A stretch of 64,000 bases of DNA, taken from Bradyrhizobium lablabi. Lineage in GTDB: Bacteria; Pseudomonadota; Alphaproteobacteria; Rhizobiales; Xanthobacteraceae. The first letter of the stretch is position 1, and each line of letters begins with the position of its first letter. The position numbers and the translations under genes were made by a program. The stretch covers positions 868,001 through 932,000 of the forward strand of contig NZ_JAFCJK010000002.1 in NCBI RefSeq assembly GCF_018131005.1. Reading direction: 5' to 3'. Positions 26,600 to 35,892 of the stretch are shown here, one piece after another. The notes under the pieces are model-generated. The model ran no database searches, had not been told where the DNA came from, and worked only from the letters and a program-made list of their open reading frames with translations.

Positions 26600-27925
26600 A
26601 TGCAACAGGCCGCCGCGCCGAAAGTGAGCTTTGTGTCCTTGGGTTGCCCCAAGGCGCTGGTCGATTCCGAACGCATCATCACAAAGCTGCGCGCGGAAGG
26701 CTATGAGCTCGCGCGCAAACATGATGGCGCCGACCTCGTCATCGTCAACACCTGCGGCTTCCTCGACAGCGCCAAGAAGGAATCACTGTCGGCGATCGGC
26801 GAGGCCATGGCCGAGAACGGCAAGGTCATCGTCACCGGCTGCATGGGCGCCGAGCCCGAGCAGATCGAGAGCGCGTATCCCGGCGTGCTGTCGATCACGG
26901 GTCCGCAGCAATATGAAAGCGTGCTGGAGGCGGTGCATCGCGCGCTCCCGCCGGCGCACAACCCGCATCTCGACCTGGTGCCGCCGCAGGGCGTGAGGCT
27001 GACGCCGCGCCACTACGCTTACCTGAAGATTTCCGAGGGCTGCAACAACCGCTGCAGCTTCTGCATCATCCCGAAGCTGCGCGGCGATCTGGTCTCGCGT
27101 CCGGCCAATGACGTGCTGCGCGAGGCCGAGCGGCTGGTGAAGGCTGGCGTCAAGGAATTGCTCGTCATCTCGCAGGACACCTCCGCCTATGGCGTCGATC
27201 TGAAATATGCCGAGAGCCCGTGGCAGGACCGTAGCGTCCGCGCCAAATTCTTTGATCTTGCAAAGGAGCTAGGCGAGCTCGGCGTCTGGGTGCGGTTGCA
27301 ATATGTCTATCCCTACCCGCATGTCGACGAGGTCATCGGCCTGATGACAGAGGGTAAGGTGCTGCCCTATCTCGACATCCCCTTCCAGCACGCGAGCCCT
27401 GACGTGCTGCGCGCGATGAAGCGCCCGGCCGCGCAGGAAAAGACGCTGGCGCGGATCCAGGCATGGCGCGCGCAATGCCCGGAGCTCACTCTGCGCTCGA
27501 CCTTCATCGTCGGCTTCCCCGGCGAGACCGATTCCGATTTCGCCTATCTGCTCGACTGGCTCGAGGATGCCCAGATCGACCGTCTCGGCTGCTTCAAATA
27601 CGAGCCGGTTGCCGGCGCCGCATCGAATGCTATCGGCAATGCCGTGCCCGACGAGGTCAAGCAGGAGCGCTGGAATGCGCTGATGGCGCGGCAGCAGAAG
27701 ATCTCTGCCAGGCGCCTGAAGCGCAAAGTCGGTACCCGCCAGCAGATCATCATCGACGAGGTCGGTCCAACCGTCGCAAAAGGCCGGTCAAAGGCCGATG
27801 CGCCGGAGATCGACGGCGCGGTCTATCTGTCCAGCCGCCGCCCGCTGAAGGTTGGCGAGGTCGTCACCGCAAAGATCGAGCGCTCCGACCAATACGACCT
27901 GCACGGCAACGTCGCGGGATACTGA
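26600..27925 (+). CDS. rimO: Ribosomal protein S12 methylthiotransferase RimO (441 aa)
   Basis: This is a radical-SAM methylthiotransferase. The N-terminal MTTase domain has the conserved cysteines of a second cluster ([32 protein letters not shown]). The radical-SAM motif is CNNRCSFC (C-x3-C-x2-C, near residue 149). A TRAM domain ends the protein. The [12 protein letters not shown] opening distinguishes RimO from MiaB. It adds a methylthio group to an aspartate of ribosomal protein S12. It is a single gene with no obvious operon partner. Confidence 0.96.
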   Translation: MQQAAAPKVSFVSLGCPKALVDSERIITKLRAEGYELARKHDGADLVIVNTCGFLDSAKKESLSAIGEAMAENGKVIVTGCMGAEPEQIESAYPGVLSITGPQQYESVLEAVHRALPPAHNPHLDLVPPQGVRLTPRHYAYLKISEGCNNRCSFCIIPKLRGDLVSRPANDVLREAERLVKAGVKELLVISQDTSAYGVDLKYAESPWQDRSVRAKFFDLAKELGELGVWVRLQYVYPYPHVDEVIGLMTEGKVLPYLDIPFQHASPDVLRAMKRPAAQEKTLARIQAWRAQCPELTLRSTFIVGFPGETDSDFAYLLDWLEDAQIDRLGCFKYEPVAGAASNAIGNAVPDEVKQERWNALMARQQKISARRLKRKVGTRQQIIIDEVGPTVAKGRSKADAPEIDGAVYLSSRRPLKVGEVVTAKIERSDQYDLHGNVAGY

Positions 27926-28082
27926 TCCGCTTGACACGGCCGCCCCTCCCGCTGTATGGGCACGCGCCATGAAGCTGAACCGGACCAACCGCCGCGCCAT
28001 CTGCCGTCGTCGTGCCAACGACGATGATGGGTCGCGCCGTGTCCGACGCCAGCGCTGATTAGATAAAATCAGCCCAGGTTTT

Positions 28083-28121
28083 CGAGAAGGCCGCGCCCCA
28101 AAGCGCGGCCTTCTCGCTTTT
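28083..28121 (+). terminator. Strong intrinsic terminator after rimO
   Basis: A 14-bp perfect stem (28083-28096 with 28103-28116) has a 6-nt loop and is followed by CTTTT. It lies 158 nt after the rimO stop and 43 nt before the next gene. Confidence 0.8.
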
Positions 28122-28163
28122 CGGCCCGCCTTTTTCACCCCAGAACCGCCAGAGGAGATCGAC

Positions 28164-29360
28164 ATGACTGACGCCGCCCATCCGTTCGACGCGCTGATGG
28201 ACATCACCGCGCGCCCGAAAGCCGTGTTCGTGCGCGGCGCGGGCTCCTACCTCTGGGACCACTCCCGCAAGCGATATCTCGATTTCGTGCAGGGCTGGGC
28301 CGTCAATTCGCTCGGCCATTCGCCGCCCGCGATTGCCGATGCACTCGCCGCACAGGCCAAGCGGCTCTTGACGCCGAGCCCGGCGTTCTACAACGGCCCG
28401 AGCCTCAAGCTGGCAAAGGCGCTGGTCGAGCAGAGTTGTTTCGACCAGGTGTTCTTCGCCAATTCCGGCGCGGAGGCCAATGAGGGCGCGATCAAGCTCG
28501 CGCGCAAATACGGCGCGAAATACAAGAAAGATGCGCACGAGATCATCACCCTCGAGGGCGGCTTTCACGGCCGGACGCTCGCGACCATGTCGGCCTCGGG
28601 GAAGAAGGCGTTCGAGCCGCTGTTCGAGCCGAAGGTCCCGGGCTTCCGGAAAGCGCGGCTGAACGACATCGAGTCGGTGCGGCAGCTGATCTCGCCAGCG
28701 ACGGTCGCCGTCATGCTGGAGCCGATCCAGGGCGAAGCCGGCGTATGGCCTGCGACCGACGAATTCCTGCAGGAGTTGCGCGCGCTGACCCAACAGCGCG
28801 GCCTGCTGTTGATCGTCGACGAGATCCAGACCGGCATGGGCCGGACCGGCAAGCTGTTCGCCTATGAGCACGCTGGCATCGCTCCCGACATCATGACGCT
28901 CGGCAAGGGCATCGGCGGCGGCGTGCCGCTCGCGGCACTGCTCGCCACTGAACACGCCTCATGCTTCGATCACGGCGATCAGGGCGGTACCTTCAACGGC
29001 AATCCGTTGATGTGCGCCGCCGGTCTTGCCGTGCTCGACCATGTCGGCCAGCCCGACTTCCTGAAATCGGTGATCGACGCCGGGCAGTTCCTCGAGAGCG
29101 AATTGCAGCGGCTGTCGGCGCGGCACGGGCTCGGCGCGATCAGAGGCCGCGGCCTCCTGCTCGCGCTCGATCTCAAAATGCCGATCGGTGCCGCCCTCGT
29201 GGCGCAAGCGTTTGCGGAGGGCGTATTGATCAACTCGCCACAGCCGGACGCGCTGCGTTTCATGCCGGCGCTCAACGTCACGCGCGAAGAGATTTCTGCG
29301 CTGACCGATTGCCTTGATACGGTGTTGACCAAGGTGGGAGCCGCGCGGCGGGTGGCGTAG
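28164..29360 (+). CDS. Class-III PLP aminotransferase, acetylornithine-transaminase-like (398 aa)
   Basis: Fold-type I class-III features are present: [19 protein letters not shown] at the start, [18 protein letters not shown] for cofactor phosphate binding, [13 protein letters not shown], and the PLP lysine in [13 protein letters not shown] (about residue 248). The length and motifs fit ArgD-type N-acetylornithine/succinyl-diaminopimelate transaminases. No argF or other arginine genes are adjacent, so a related omega-amino-acid transaminase is also possible. A good Shine-Dalgarno (AGAGGAG) precedes the ATG. Confidence 0.87.
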   Translation: MTDAAHPFDALMDITARPKAVFVRGAGSYLWDHSRKRYLDFVQGWAVNSLGHSPPAIADALAAQAKRLLTPSPAFYNGPSLKLAKALVEQSCFDQVFFANSGAEANEGAIKLARKYGAKYKKDAHEIITLEGGFHGRTLATMSASGKKAFEPLFEPKVPGFRKARLNDIESVRQLISPATVAVMLEPIQGEAGVWPATDEFLQELRALTQQRGLLLIVDEIQTGMGRTGKLFAYEHAGIAPDIMTLGKGIGGGVPLAALLATEHASCFDHGDQGGTFNGNPLMCAAGLAVLDHVGQPDFLKSVIDAGQFLESELQRLSARHGLGAIRGRGLLLALDLKMPIGAALVAQAFAEGVLINSPQPDALRFMPALNVTREEISALTDCLDTVLTKVGAARRVA

Positions 29361-29373
29361 TGGCCACCACGCC

Positions 29374-29490
29374 GGTCACTGCGAGCGAAGCGAAGCAATC
29401 CATCCCTCCGCGCACGCGGAAACCGTGGATTGCTTCGTCGCTTCAGCGCAAAATTGCATTGCAATTTTGTCGCGAGCTCCTCGCGATGAC
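29374..29490. repeat. Dispersed inverted repeat, family 2 (copy 1)
   Basis: The outer arms are GTCACTGCGAGCGAAGCGAAGCAATCC and, at the other end, GGATTGCTTCGTCGC...CTCCTCGCGATGAC, which are imperfect inverse complements. An inner palindrome CAAAATTGCATTGCAATTTTG is present. Similar elements occur at 46972-47054 and 59396-59508. It lies between two convergent genes. Confidence 0.75.
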
Positions 29491-29498
29491 TCCGAGAA

Positions 29499-30473
29499 CT
29501 ACGGACGCAGGATCGCCGCGCCCGTGGTCGCCCGGCTTTCCAGGTCGGCATGCGCCTTCGCGGCGTCCTTCAGGGCGTAGGCGTGGTTGATCGGCACGTG
29601 CAGCTTGCCGTTGATGACAGCCGCGAACAGCGTGTCGGCGCCTTCGAGCAGTTCCCTGCGAGTGCCGACATAGTCGTTGAGCTTTGGCCGCGTCGCAAAC
29701 AACGAGCCGTGGTTATTGAGCTCGGCGAGCGCGAACGGCGGCACGGGACCGGAGGCATTGCCGAAGCTGACGAACAGGCCGCGCGGCCTCAGGCAGGACA
29801 GCGACCCCGGGAACGTGGTCTTGCCGACGCCGTCGTAGACCACGTCACATAGTTCGCCGCGGCTGATCTGCTTGACGCGCTCGACGAAATTCTCCTCGTT
29901 GTAGAGGATGACGTGGTCGCAGCCATTGGCGAGCGCGAGATCGGCCTTTGCCTTCGAGCCGACGGTGCCGATGACATGCGCGCCGAGCGCCCGCGCCCAC
30001 TGGCAGGCAAGCAGGCCGATGCCCCCGGCCGCCGCATGGATCAGCACGCGGTGGCCTTGCTCGACCTTGAAGGTCTTGTGCAGAAGGTACCAGACTGTCA
30101 GTCCCTTGAGCATCAGCACGGCGCCCTGCTCGTAGGTGATGTGGTCGGGCAGCTTGACCAGCTTGTCGGCCGGGATGACGCGCTCGGAGGCATAGCCGCC
30201 GAGGTTGAAATAGTAGGCGACGCGATCGCCAGGATGGAAGTTCGTCACTCCGGAGCCGACGGCGACAACCTCGCCGGAAGCCTCGTTGCCGGCGATGAAC
30301 GGCAGCCCGGGCGCCTTGTAGAGGCCGGTGCGGAAATAAACGTCTATGAAGTTCAATCCGACTGCGTGCTGGCGGATGCGCACCTCGCCGGGTCCGGGGG
30401 CCGCGACCTCGACGTCCTCATAGGTCAGGACTTCCGGGCCCCCCACCTTGTGCACACGCACAGCCTTGCTCAT
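29499..30473 (-). CDS. qor: NADPH:quinone oxidoreductase, zinc-independent MDR family (324 aa)
   Basis: This is a medium-chain reductase without the catalytic or structural zinc cysteines. It has the GroES-like N-terminal part (GPGEVRIRQHAVGLNFIDVYFRTGLY) and the NADPH Rossmann motif HAAAGGIGLLACQWARALGA (about residues 147-166). The family reduces quinones or other alkenes with NADPH in the cytoplasm. It converges with the aminotransferase gene across a family-2 repeat. A functional start at 30473 is supported by the conserved MSKAVRVHKVGGPEVL opening. Confidence 0.9.
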   Translation of the reverse strand: MSKAVRVHKVGGPEVLTYEDVEVAAPGPGEVRIRQHAVGLNFIDVYFRTGLYKAPGLPFIAGNEASGEVVAVGSGVTNFHPGDRVAYYFNLGGYASERVIPADKLVKLPDHITYEQGAVLMLKGLTVWYLLHKTFKVEQGHRVLIHAAAGGIGLLACQWARALGAHVIGTVGSKAKADLALANGCDHVILYNEENFVERVKQISRGELCDVVYDGVGKTTFPGSLSCLRPRGLFVSFGNASGPVPPFALAELNNHGSLFATRPKLNDYVGTRRELLEGADTLFAAVINGKLHVPINHAYALKDAAKAHADLESRATTGAAILRP

Positions 30474-30557
30474 GTCATCCGCTCCCCTTCAAGACGTTGA
30501 ATGGGGGCGAGCGAATGCCATCGGAGCCGCGTTGTCAACTGAGGCAACCGGAACCGG

Positions 30558-31286
30558 CTATTTTGTCGCCTTCCTGCGGTTTCGCTTGGCCAGCACGTTG
30601 AACATTTCGACCGCGGCCGAGAACGCAATTGCGAAATAGATGTAGCCGCGCGGGATATGAAACTTGAAGCCATCCGCGACCAGCGCCACGCCGATCAGCA
30701 CCAGGAAGGCCAGCGCCAGCATTTTGGTGGTCGGATGCTCGGCGACAAACCGCGCCACCGGGCCTGACGACACGTACATGATGATGCAGGCGATCACGAC
30801 CGCCGCGATCATGATCTCGAGGTCCTGCACCATGCCGATCGCGGTGATGATCGAGTCCAGCGAGAACACGAGGTCGATGATGATGATCTGCACGATCACC
30901 AGGAAGAACGCGCTGGCGCTCGGCCTGGCCTCGCCATCACCGTCGCGCGCCTCGACCTCGCCGTGAATTTCGTGGGTCGCCTTGGCGATCAGGAACAGGC
31001 CGCCGCCGACCAGGATGATGTCGCGCCAGGACAGCGCCAGGTCGTCTCTGACAATGATCACGGGCTGCGTCAGCCCGATCAGCCACACCAGGAGGCTAAG
31101 CAACAGGATGCGGAACAGCAGCGCGAGCAGGAGGCCGATTTGCCGCGCCCGCTTGGCCTGCGCTGGCGGAATCCGCGACACGATCACCGAGAGAAAAATG
31201 ACGTTGTCGATGCCGAGCACGATCTCCAGCGCGGTCAACGTCAACAGTGCCGCCCAGGCCTCTGGGCTGGTGATCAATTCCATCAT
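30558..31286 (-). CDS. TerC-family integral membrane protein (242 aa)
   Basis: About seven helices with the family-conserved acidic positions are visible: LEIVLGIDNVIFLSV near residue 21 and IIIDLVFSLDSIITAIGMV near residue 113. TerC proteins are linked to tellurite resistance and to metal (Mn) export or metal loading of exported enzymes. Its start overlaps the pcs stop by 4 nt, so it is translationally coupled to phosphatidylcholine synthase, an uncommon partner for it. Confidence 0.92.
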   Translation of the reverse strand: MMELITSPEAWAALLTLTALEIVLGIDNVIFLSVIVSRIPPAQAKRARQIGLLLALLFRILLLSLLVWLIGLTQPVIIVRDDLALSWRDIILVGGGLFLIAKATHEIHGEVEARDGDGEARPSASAFFLVIVQIIIIDLVFSLDSIITAIGMVQDLEIMIAAVVIACIIMYVSSGPVARFVAEHPTTKMLALAFLVLIGVALVADGFKFHIPRGYIYFAIAFSAAVEMFNVLAKRNRRKATK

Positions 31287-32011
31287 GCCTTGAACGCTCT
31301 TATCCAGCGAATCACGGCGTCACTGCCGACGATATAGGCGGCGATGGCGCAAAGTCCGAAAATGATGGGCGGGCCGACGACAAAGTCGAACGCGACGGTG
31401 TAAAGGGCGAGCGCGGTCCAGGCGGCCAGCAGCCAAAGCGTCAGCCAGCGCAGCCGCACCACGCGCAACGGATGCAGCACGTGGAACGGCGCAAAGGTCA
31501 GCGCGATCAGGATCGCGACCACGAGCGTCGAGAGCACGGGCGACAGATGCAGCAGGAACAGATAGAACGCCGCGGCATTCCACAACGCCGGAAACCCTCG
31601 GAAATGGTTGTCGGCGGCCTTCATGCGGCGGTCCGCGAAATACAGCGCGCCTGAGACCACGATGCCGACCCCGAGGATCGGCGCCGCGAGTGGCAGCAGC
31701 ATCCCACTCGCCGTGATTGCATAGGCCGGCACGAACACGTAGGTAACGAAATCGACCACGAGGTCGAGCACCTCGCCGGACCAGTTCGGCTGCAGCCTCT
31801 CCACGTCGAGCTTCCGCGCCAACGGGCCGTCGATCCCGTCGATGATCAGCGCGACACCGAGCCAGCCGAACATATTCGCCCAGTGCTCGCGCACGGCCTC
31901 CAGCATGGCGAGCAGCGCAATCCCGGCGCCCAGCGCCGTGAAAAGATGAACGGAAAATGCGGCGGCGCGTTTCCGTTGCAACGACGAGTCCGGCTGGCTG
32001 GTCTGGTCCAT
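31283..32011 (-). CDS. pcs: Phosphatidylcholine synthase Pcs (242 aa)
   Basis: The CDP-alcohol phosphotransferase signature is clear: IDGPLARKLDVERLQPNWSG then EVLDLVVDF, matching the DG-x2-AR-x-n-G-x3-D-x3-D pattern. Eight membrane helices are expected. Pcs condenses CDP-diacylglycerol with choline to make phosphatidylcholine, a lipid pathway typical of plant- or host-associated alphaproteobacteria. The start at 32011 gives the length usual for Pcs. An in-frame ATG at 32050 with AAGAGCGG upstream is an alternative. It is divergent from the UbiH-type gene. Confidence 0.88.
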   Translation of the reverse strand: MDQTSQPDSSLQRKRAAAFSVHLFTALGAGIALLAMLEAVREHWANMFGWLGVALIIDGIDGPLARKLDVERLQPNWSGEVLDLVVDFVTYVFVPAYAITASGMLLPLAAPILGVGIVVSGALYFADRRMKAADNHFRGFPALWNAAAFYLFLLHLSPVLSTLVVAILIALTFAPFHVLHPLRVVRLRWLTLWLLAAWTALALYTVAFDFVVGPPIIFGLCAIAAYIVGSDAVIRWIRAFKA

Positions 32012-32144
32012 ACGGCTCGCAGTGCTATCAGGAATCGTGCTGGTTTGCATATCCGCTCTTGCGGCGTTCCGCCGCGCAATCTGCCGGAAATGTTTGAGGC
32101 ATGGGTGGCTTGCAAATGCCGCCGACAACGCCAATTGTCCCGGC

Positions 32145-33329
32145 ATGAACGAGGCTTTGCAAGCTTATGACGTTATCGTAATCGGCGGCGGTCCGGCCGG
32201 ACTGACTGCCGCGATCGCCCTGGCGGATGCGGGTGCCAAAATCGCGCTGCTGGCCCGCCGCGCGCCCTATGCCGACAACCGCACCACGGCGCTGCTCGGC
32301 GCCTCAATCGACCTGCTGGAGCGGCTGGACGTCTGGCGGCGCTGTGCGGACAAGGCCGCGGCTTTGCGGGTCATGCGTCTGGTTGACGACACCGACCGGC
32401 TGATCCGCGCCCCCGAGGTGCGGTTCTCCGCTGACGAGATCGGGCTCGAGCAATTCGGCTTCAACATCGACAACCGTTCGCTTGTCGCGGCGCTCGAGCA
32501 GCGCGCCGGCGAGATGCCCACGCTGACACGGTATGACGACGAAGCCATATCCGTCGACCCGGACGGTTCTGCGGTTGCCGCGCGGACCGGACAGGGCCAG
32601 CGCTTGTCGGCCCGGCTCGTGATCGGCGCGGACGGCCGCAATTCGCTGGCGCGCGAGGCGGCGCATATCGAGATCACGAGTCGCAACCTCAGGCAATCCG
32701 CCCTCACCTTCAACATCACGCATGCAAGGCCGCACAAGAACATCTCGACCGAGTTTCACACGGCTCACGGCCCCTGCGTGTTTGTACCGCTCAGCGGCAA
32801 CCGCTGCAGTGTGGTCTGGGTCTGTGCCCCGAAGGAAGCCGAGCGGCTGATGGCGCTTGGCGATGCCGAGTTGTCGGAGGCCGCCGAGAGGCAATCGCAT
32901 TCGATCCTCGGCCGCGTGCAGGTCGAGGCCGGACGTCACGTGTTTCCGCTCGCCATCGAATGGCCCCGGCAGTTTGCGAAGGATCGTGTCGCGCTGGTCG
33001 GAGAATCCGCCCATGTTCTGCCGCCGATTGGCGCTCAAGGTCTCAATATGGGACTGCGCGACGCCGCAGACATTGCCGAGGTCGTGGGCGAGTCAATTTC
33101 GCGCGGTGAAGACCCGGGCGCAACGCAGGTGCTGTCGCGGTACCAGTCGGCGCGGCGTCCCGACGTGACCAGCCGGATGTGGGCGATCGACATCGCCAAC
33201 CGCTCGCTGCTCAGCGATTTCCTGCCGATGCAATCGCTGCGCGCGGCCGGCCTGCATTTGATCGGGTCGATCGGACCGCTGCGGCGGCTCGCGATGCGCG
33301 AGGGCCTTGCGCCCTCGTGGCGACGCTAA
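32145..33329 (+). CDS. UbiH/UbiF/COQ6-family FAD monooxygenase (394 aa)
   Basis: The FAD-binding GGGPAGLTAAIALADAGA sits near residue 13. The DG motif GADGRNSLARE is in the middle, and the GD motif LVGESAHVLPPIGAQGLNMGLRDA near residue 285 is diagnostic for ubiquinone-biosynthesis hydroxylases. These add hydroxyl groups to the ubiquinone ring. Which position (C5, C1 or C6) is modified cannot be assigned by eye. The start at 32145 begins directly with the FAD fold. The gene stands alone and converges with the AEC carrier gene. Confidence 0.88.
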   Translation: MNEALQAYDVIVIGGGPAGLTAAIALADAGAKIALLARRAPYADNRTTALLGASIDLLERLDVWRRCADKAAALRVMRLVDDTDRLIRAPEVRFSADEIGLEQFGFNIDNRSLVAALEQRAGEMPTLTRYDDEAISVDPDGSAVAARTGQGQRLSARLVIGADGRNSLAREAAHIEITSRNLRQSALTFNITHARPHKNISTEFHTAHGPCVFVPLSGNRCSVVWVCAPKEAERLMALGDAELSEAAERQSHSILGRVQVEAGRHVFPLAIEWPRQFAKDRVALVGESAHVLPPIGAQGLNMGLRDAADIAEVVGESISRGEDPGATQVLSRYQSARRPDVTSRMWAIDIANRSLLSDFLPMQSLRAAGLHLIGSIGPLRRLAMREGLAPSWRR

Positions 33330-33330
33330 A

Positions 33331-33362
33331 GCGCGATGATGATTCATCCTGATCTCGTCTCG
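33331..33362 (+). repeat. Fragment of dispersed repeat family 1 (end module)
   Basis: The segment GATGATGATTCATCCTGATCTCGTC (33335-33359) is found with one change on the opposite strand at 52455-52479, and in a more diverged form at 40784-40810. It fills the gap between the two convergent stop codons. Confidence 0.55.
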
Positions 33363-33364
33363 CT

Positions 33365-34318
33365 CTACGGAAACACGAGCCGTCCGGTTTGGATCAACCA
33401 CATCACGCTGGTCAGTGTCACCACTGAGGCAAAGGTCCCGATCAACACGGCGACCGAGGCCGGCTCGATCCAAGTGTCGTTCTGACGTGCGATCACGAAA
33501 ACGTTCAGTGCCGGCGGGAGCGAGGCCATCAGCACCGCCGTTGCCGCCCAAGGCTGCGCAAACGGACCGAACAGCAGCATCAGGCCCAGCGCCACCAGCG
33601 GATGGATCAGGAGCTTGATAGCGATCACGCCGGGGACCTCCCATGGCACCCGGTCGAACGGCTTGAGCGCGACTGTGACACCCAGCACGAACAGCGCCAT
33701 GGGAGCCGCCGCGTTCTCCAGAAACTGGATCATCCGATCGAGTGCGACTGGCAGCGGAATGTGGAATGCCGCGACCAGTGCGCCGAACACCGCCGACATG
33801 ATCAGGGGATTCTGCACGATCTGTCTTAGCACTACGCCGAGCGCATGCAGCAGCGAGGGATGGTCACGGTCGGTGAGTTCGATCAGCAGCGGCACGATCG
33901 AGAACAGGAAGATGCTGTCACAGCAGAAGATCAGCGCGGTCGGCGCGGCCGCCTTGCCGCCGAGCACAGCCAGCGCAAGGCCCGGCCCCATGTAGCCGAT
34001 ATTGCCGTAGGCGCCCGAGAGGCCCGCCAGCGTCGCCTCGCGCAATGTCAGGCCGCCGAGTGCCCGACCGACGACCATCGAAAGGAAGAAGGCCGTGACG
34101 GTGCCGAGCGTCGTGGCGATCAGGAACGGCGGATTATTGAGTTCCGAGAACGGCGTCTTGGACATGATGCCAAACAAGAGCGCGGGTAACGATACGTAAA
34201 GCAGGAAGAAATTCATCCAGGTGAGCCCGCTTTCGGGCAGGCCCTTGGCCTTGCCGCAGGCAAAGCCGATGAAGATCAGACCGAAATACGGCAGCGCCAG
34301 ATTGAGGATATCGACCAT
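33365..34318 (-). CDS. AEC-family transporter (auxin efflux carrier type, 317 aa)
   Basis: Ten hydrophobic segments lie in two halves of five, as in the AEC/BASS fold. Family blocks include PYFGLIFIGFACGKAKGL at the start, AYGNIGYMGPGLAL, and the late AVLMASLPPALNVFVIA. Bacterial members export or exchange organic acids such as malate. Despite the name there is no reason to infer auxin transport. It has no close co-directional partner. Confidence 0.87.
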   Translation of the reverse strand: MVDILNLALPYFGLIFIGFACGKAKGLPESGLTWMNFFLLYVSLPALLFGIMSKTPFSELNNPPFLIATTLGTVTAFFLSMVVGRALGGLTLREATLAGLSGAYGNIGYMGPGLALAVLGGKAAAPTALIFCCDSIFLFSIVPLLIELTDRDHPSLLHALGVVLRQIVQNPLIMSAVFGALVAAFHIPLPVALDRMIQFLENAAAPMALFVLGVTVALKPFDRVPWEVPGVIAIKLLIHPLVALGLMLLFGPFAQPWAATAVLMASLPPALNVFVIARQNDTWIEPASVAVLIGTFASVVTLTSVMWLIQTGRLVFP

Positions 34319-34438
34319 TCTAAAAGTATTTTCTCTGCCGCTTTTGCGCCGGTTGCAGCCGGCTAGAATCGGTAAACCATGAGTTAATTCGCCTCCATGC
34401 CCCTAGCATCGGCCCCAATGTTGGTCTATCGACGGGAC

Positions 34439-34771
34439 ATGATCAAAGCACGCACCGCCAAGTTCCAGATCGGGCAGATCGTGCGCCACCGGGTTTTCTC
34501 ATTCCGGGGCGTGATCTTCGATATCGATCCGGAGTTCAACAACACCGAGGAATGGTGGCTGTCGATCCCTGAAGAAGTCCGGCCCCACAAGGATCAGCCG
34601 TTCTATCACCTGCTCGCGGAAAACTCGGAAACCGAGTACGTCGCCTATGTCTCCGAACAAAATCTGCTGCCGGATGATTCCGGTGAGCCGATCCGTCATT
34701 CGCAGGTCGCGGAGATCTTCGTGAAGGACAAGTCGGGAGGCTACCGCCCGCGCAATCCGTCGCTGAACTGA
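34439..34771 (+). CDS. hspQ: Heat-shock protein HspQ / YccV-like hemimethylated-DNA-binding protein (110 aa)
   Basis: The YccV-like domain fills the protein: KFQIGQIVRHRVFSFRGVIFDIDPEF, then PFYHLLAENSETEYVAYVSEQNL. In enterobacteria HspQ binds hemimethylated DNA and acts as a specificity factor for Lon protease. The start at 34439 was chosen because the conserved domain follows directly; an upstream in-frame ATG at 34397 adds 14 residues. A perfect terminator follows at 34791-34816. Confidence 0.87.
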   Translation: MIKARTAKFQIGQIVRHRVFSFRGVIFDIDPEFNNTEEWWLSIPEEVRPHKDQPFYHLLAENSETEYVAYVSEQNLLPDDSGEPIRHSQVAEIFVKDKSGGYRPRNPSLN

Positions 34772-34790
34772 GGACATGCAGCTTCAAACG

Positions 34791-34816
34791 AAAAGGCGCC
34801 CTTCCGGGCGCCTTTT
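34791..34816. terminator. Bidirectional intrinsic terminator
   Basis: AAAAGGCGCCC pairs perfectly with GGGCGCCTTTT (11 bp) around TTCC. A further T-run follows on the plus strand and an A-run precedes it. It ends hspQ and the convergent ialB-like gene. Confidence 0.88.
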
Positions 34817-34844
34817 GTTTTTGCGAAGGCGCGCGCCCGCTCTG

Positions 34845-35669
34845 CTACTTGGAAGCGGGATTGCCGGGTGCAGCCGCAGCGCCACCCTGAGCGCCTTCGA
34901 GCTTCTTGCGCTGCTCTTCGGCGCGCTTCTGCAGCTCTTCCTGCAGCTTCTTCTGGTTTTCCTCGAACTGCTTCGGATCGGTCGGCGGGCCGTCATAGGC
35001 CTTGGCGAATTCGCCGGCGAGCGGCAGCGGCAGCGTCAGCGCCGCGCCGTTGGAGTTGATCGCCTGGACGATGAGGTTGCTGCCCTTCTTCAGGTTGGCA
35101 ATCATTTCCGGCGTCGCTTCGTAGTCCGACATGCAGCCGTTCTGGAAGCAGATCACGTAAGGCGCCTGCTGCGGCTGGTTGTTGTCGACCAGGATGCGGG
35201 TGCCATGAACGAGCTGCATGCCGAGCGGTAGTGTCACGCGCAGGATCTTCTTGGGCTCGCCTTCCGGCTCGATGATCACGGCGGCGATGACCGGCTGACC
35301 CGACTCGATGCGGCCGTCCTTGCCGGTGAAGCAAACCTGCTTGGCGTTGGCTTCCTGGCCCTTGAGACAGAACTTGGTCCAGGGGGCGTAGATGAGCTGA
35401 ACCTGCTGATCCTGCGGCGGCTGCTGGGCTGCCGCCGCAGGCGGCTGGCCCCCGCCAGCAGCGGGGGGAGCCGCCTGGGCCGCCGGCGCGGGCGCCTTGG
35501 GCGCGGCTTTCGGCGCCGCCTTGGGCGCTGCCTTCGGTGCCGCTGGCGCCGCGGGCTGCTGGGCCTGAGCGGCAGGAACCAGCAGCGCTGCGGACAATGC
35601 CGTCGCCGCCATCAGGGCGACAATGCGCCCACGCGGCCGGACCGATGCGGCCAGGATACGGAAATTCAT
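34845..35669 (-). CDS. Invasion-associated locus B (IalB) family protein (274 aa)
   Basis: A signal peptide (about residues 1-35, ending PAAQAQQ) is followed by an Ala-Pro-Lys repeat region with four tandem AAPK units and a Pro/Gln-rich spacer (about residues 38-90). The conserved IalB domain starts at IYAPWTKFCLKGQ and contains paired cysteines (KFCLKG/QVCFTG and VICFQNGCMSDYE). A charged Glu/Gln/Lys coiled-coil tail ends the protein. It should be periplasmic. The name comes from Bartonella invasion; the molecular role in this group is unknown. The start at 35669 has AAGGG 9 nt upstream. Confidence 0.85.
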   Translation of the reverse strand: MNFRILAASVRPRGRIVALMAATALSAALLVPAAQAQQPAAPAAPKAAPKAAPKAAPKAPAPAAQAAPPAAGGGQPPAAAAQQPPQDQQVQLIYAPWTKFCLKGQEANAKQVCFTGKDGRIESGQPVIAAVIIEPEGEPKKILRVTLPLGMQLVHGTRILVDNNQPQQAPYVICFQNGCMSDYEATPEMIANLKKGSNLIVQAINSNGAALTLPLPLAGEFAKAYDGPPTDPKQFEENQKKLQEELQKRAEEQRKKLEGAQGGAAAAPGNPASK

Positions 35670-35892
35670 TGCGGAGAACCCTTTCTGAACGGCAGCGCCG
35701 AAGCCGCTGCAGGCGCCGACACATAGCCGTTTGCGCGGCTGTCTTCTAGTCAATTGAGGCGGATACGTGACAGATGTACCGCCAGATCAATTGCACGCCT
35801 TCAATACAGCGGCAGACGAAAAGATCAATGGTGACAAGTGCATTACGAGGATGTCACGGCGACTTGGGGCAGCCTGTGGTAAGATTCCTTGC

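Noticed and set aside
27969..28058. 29-codon plus-strand ORF after rimO rich in Arg and Asp
   Set aside because: It has no ribosome-binding site, a low-complexity basic product, and lies just before the terminator.
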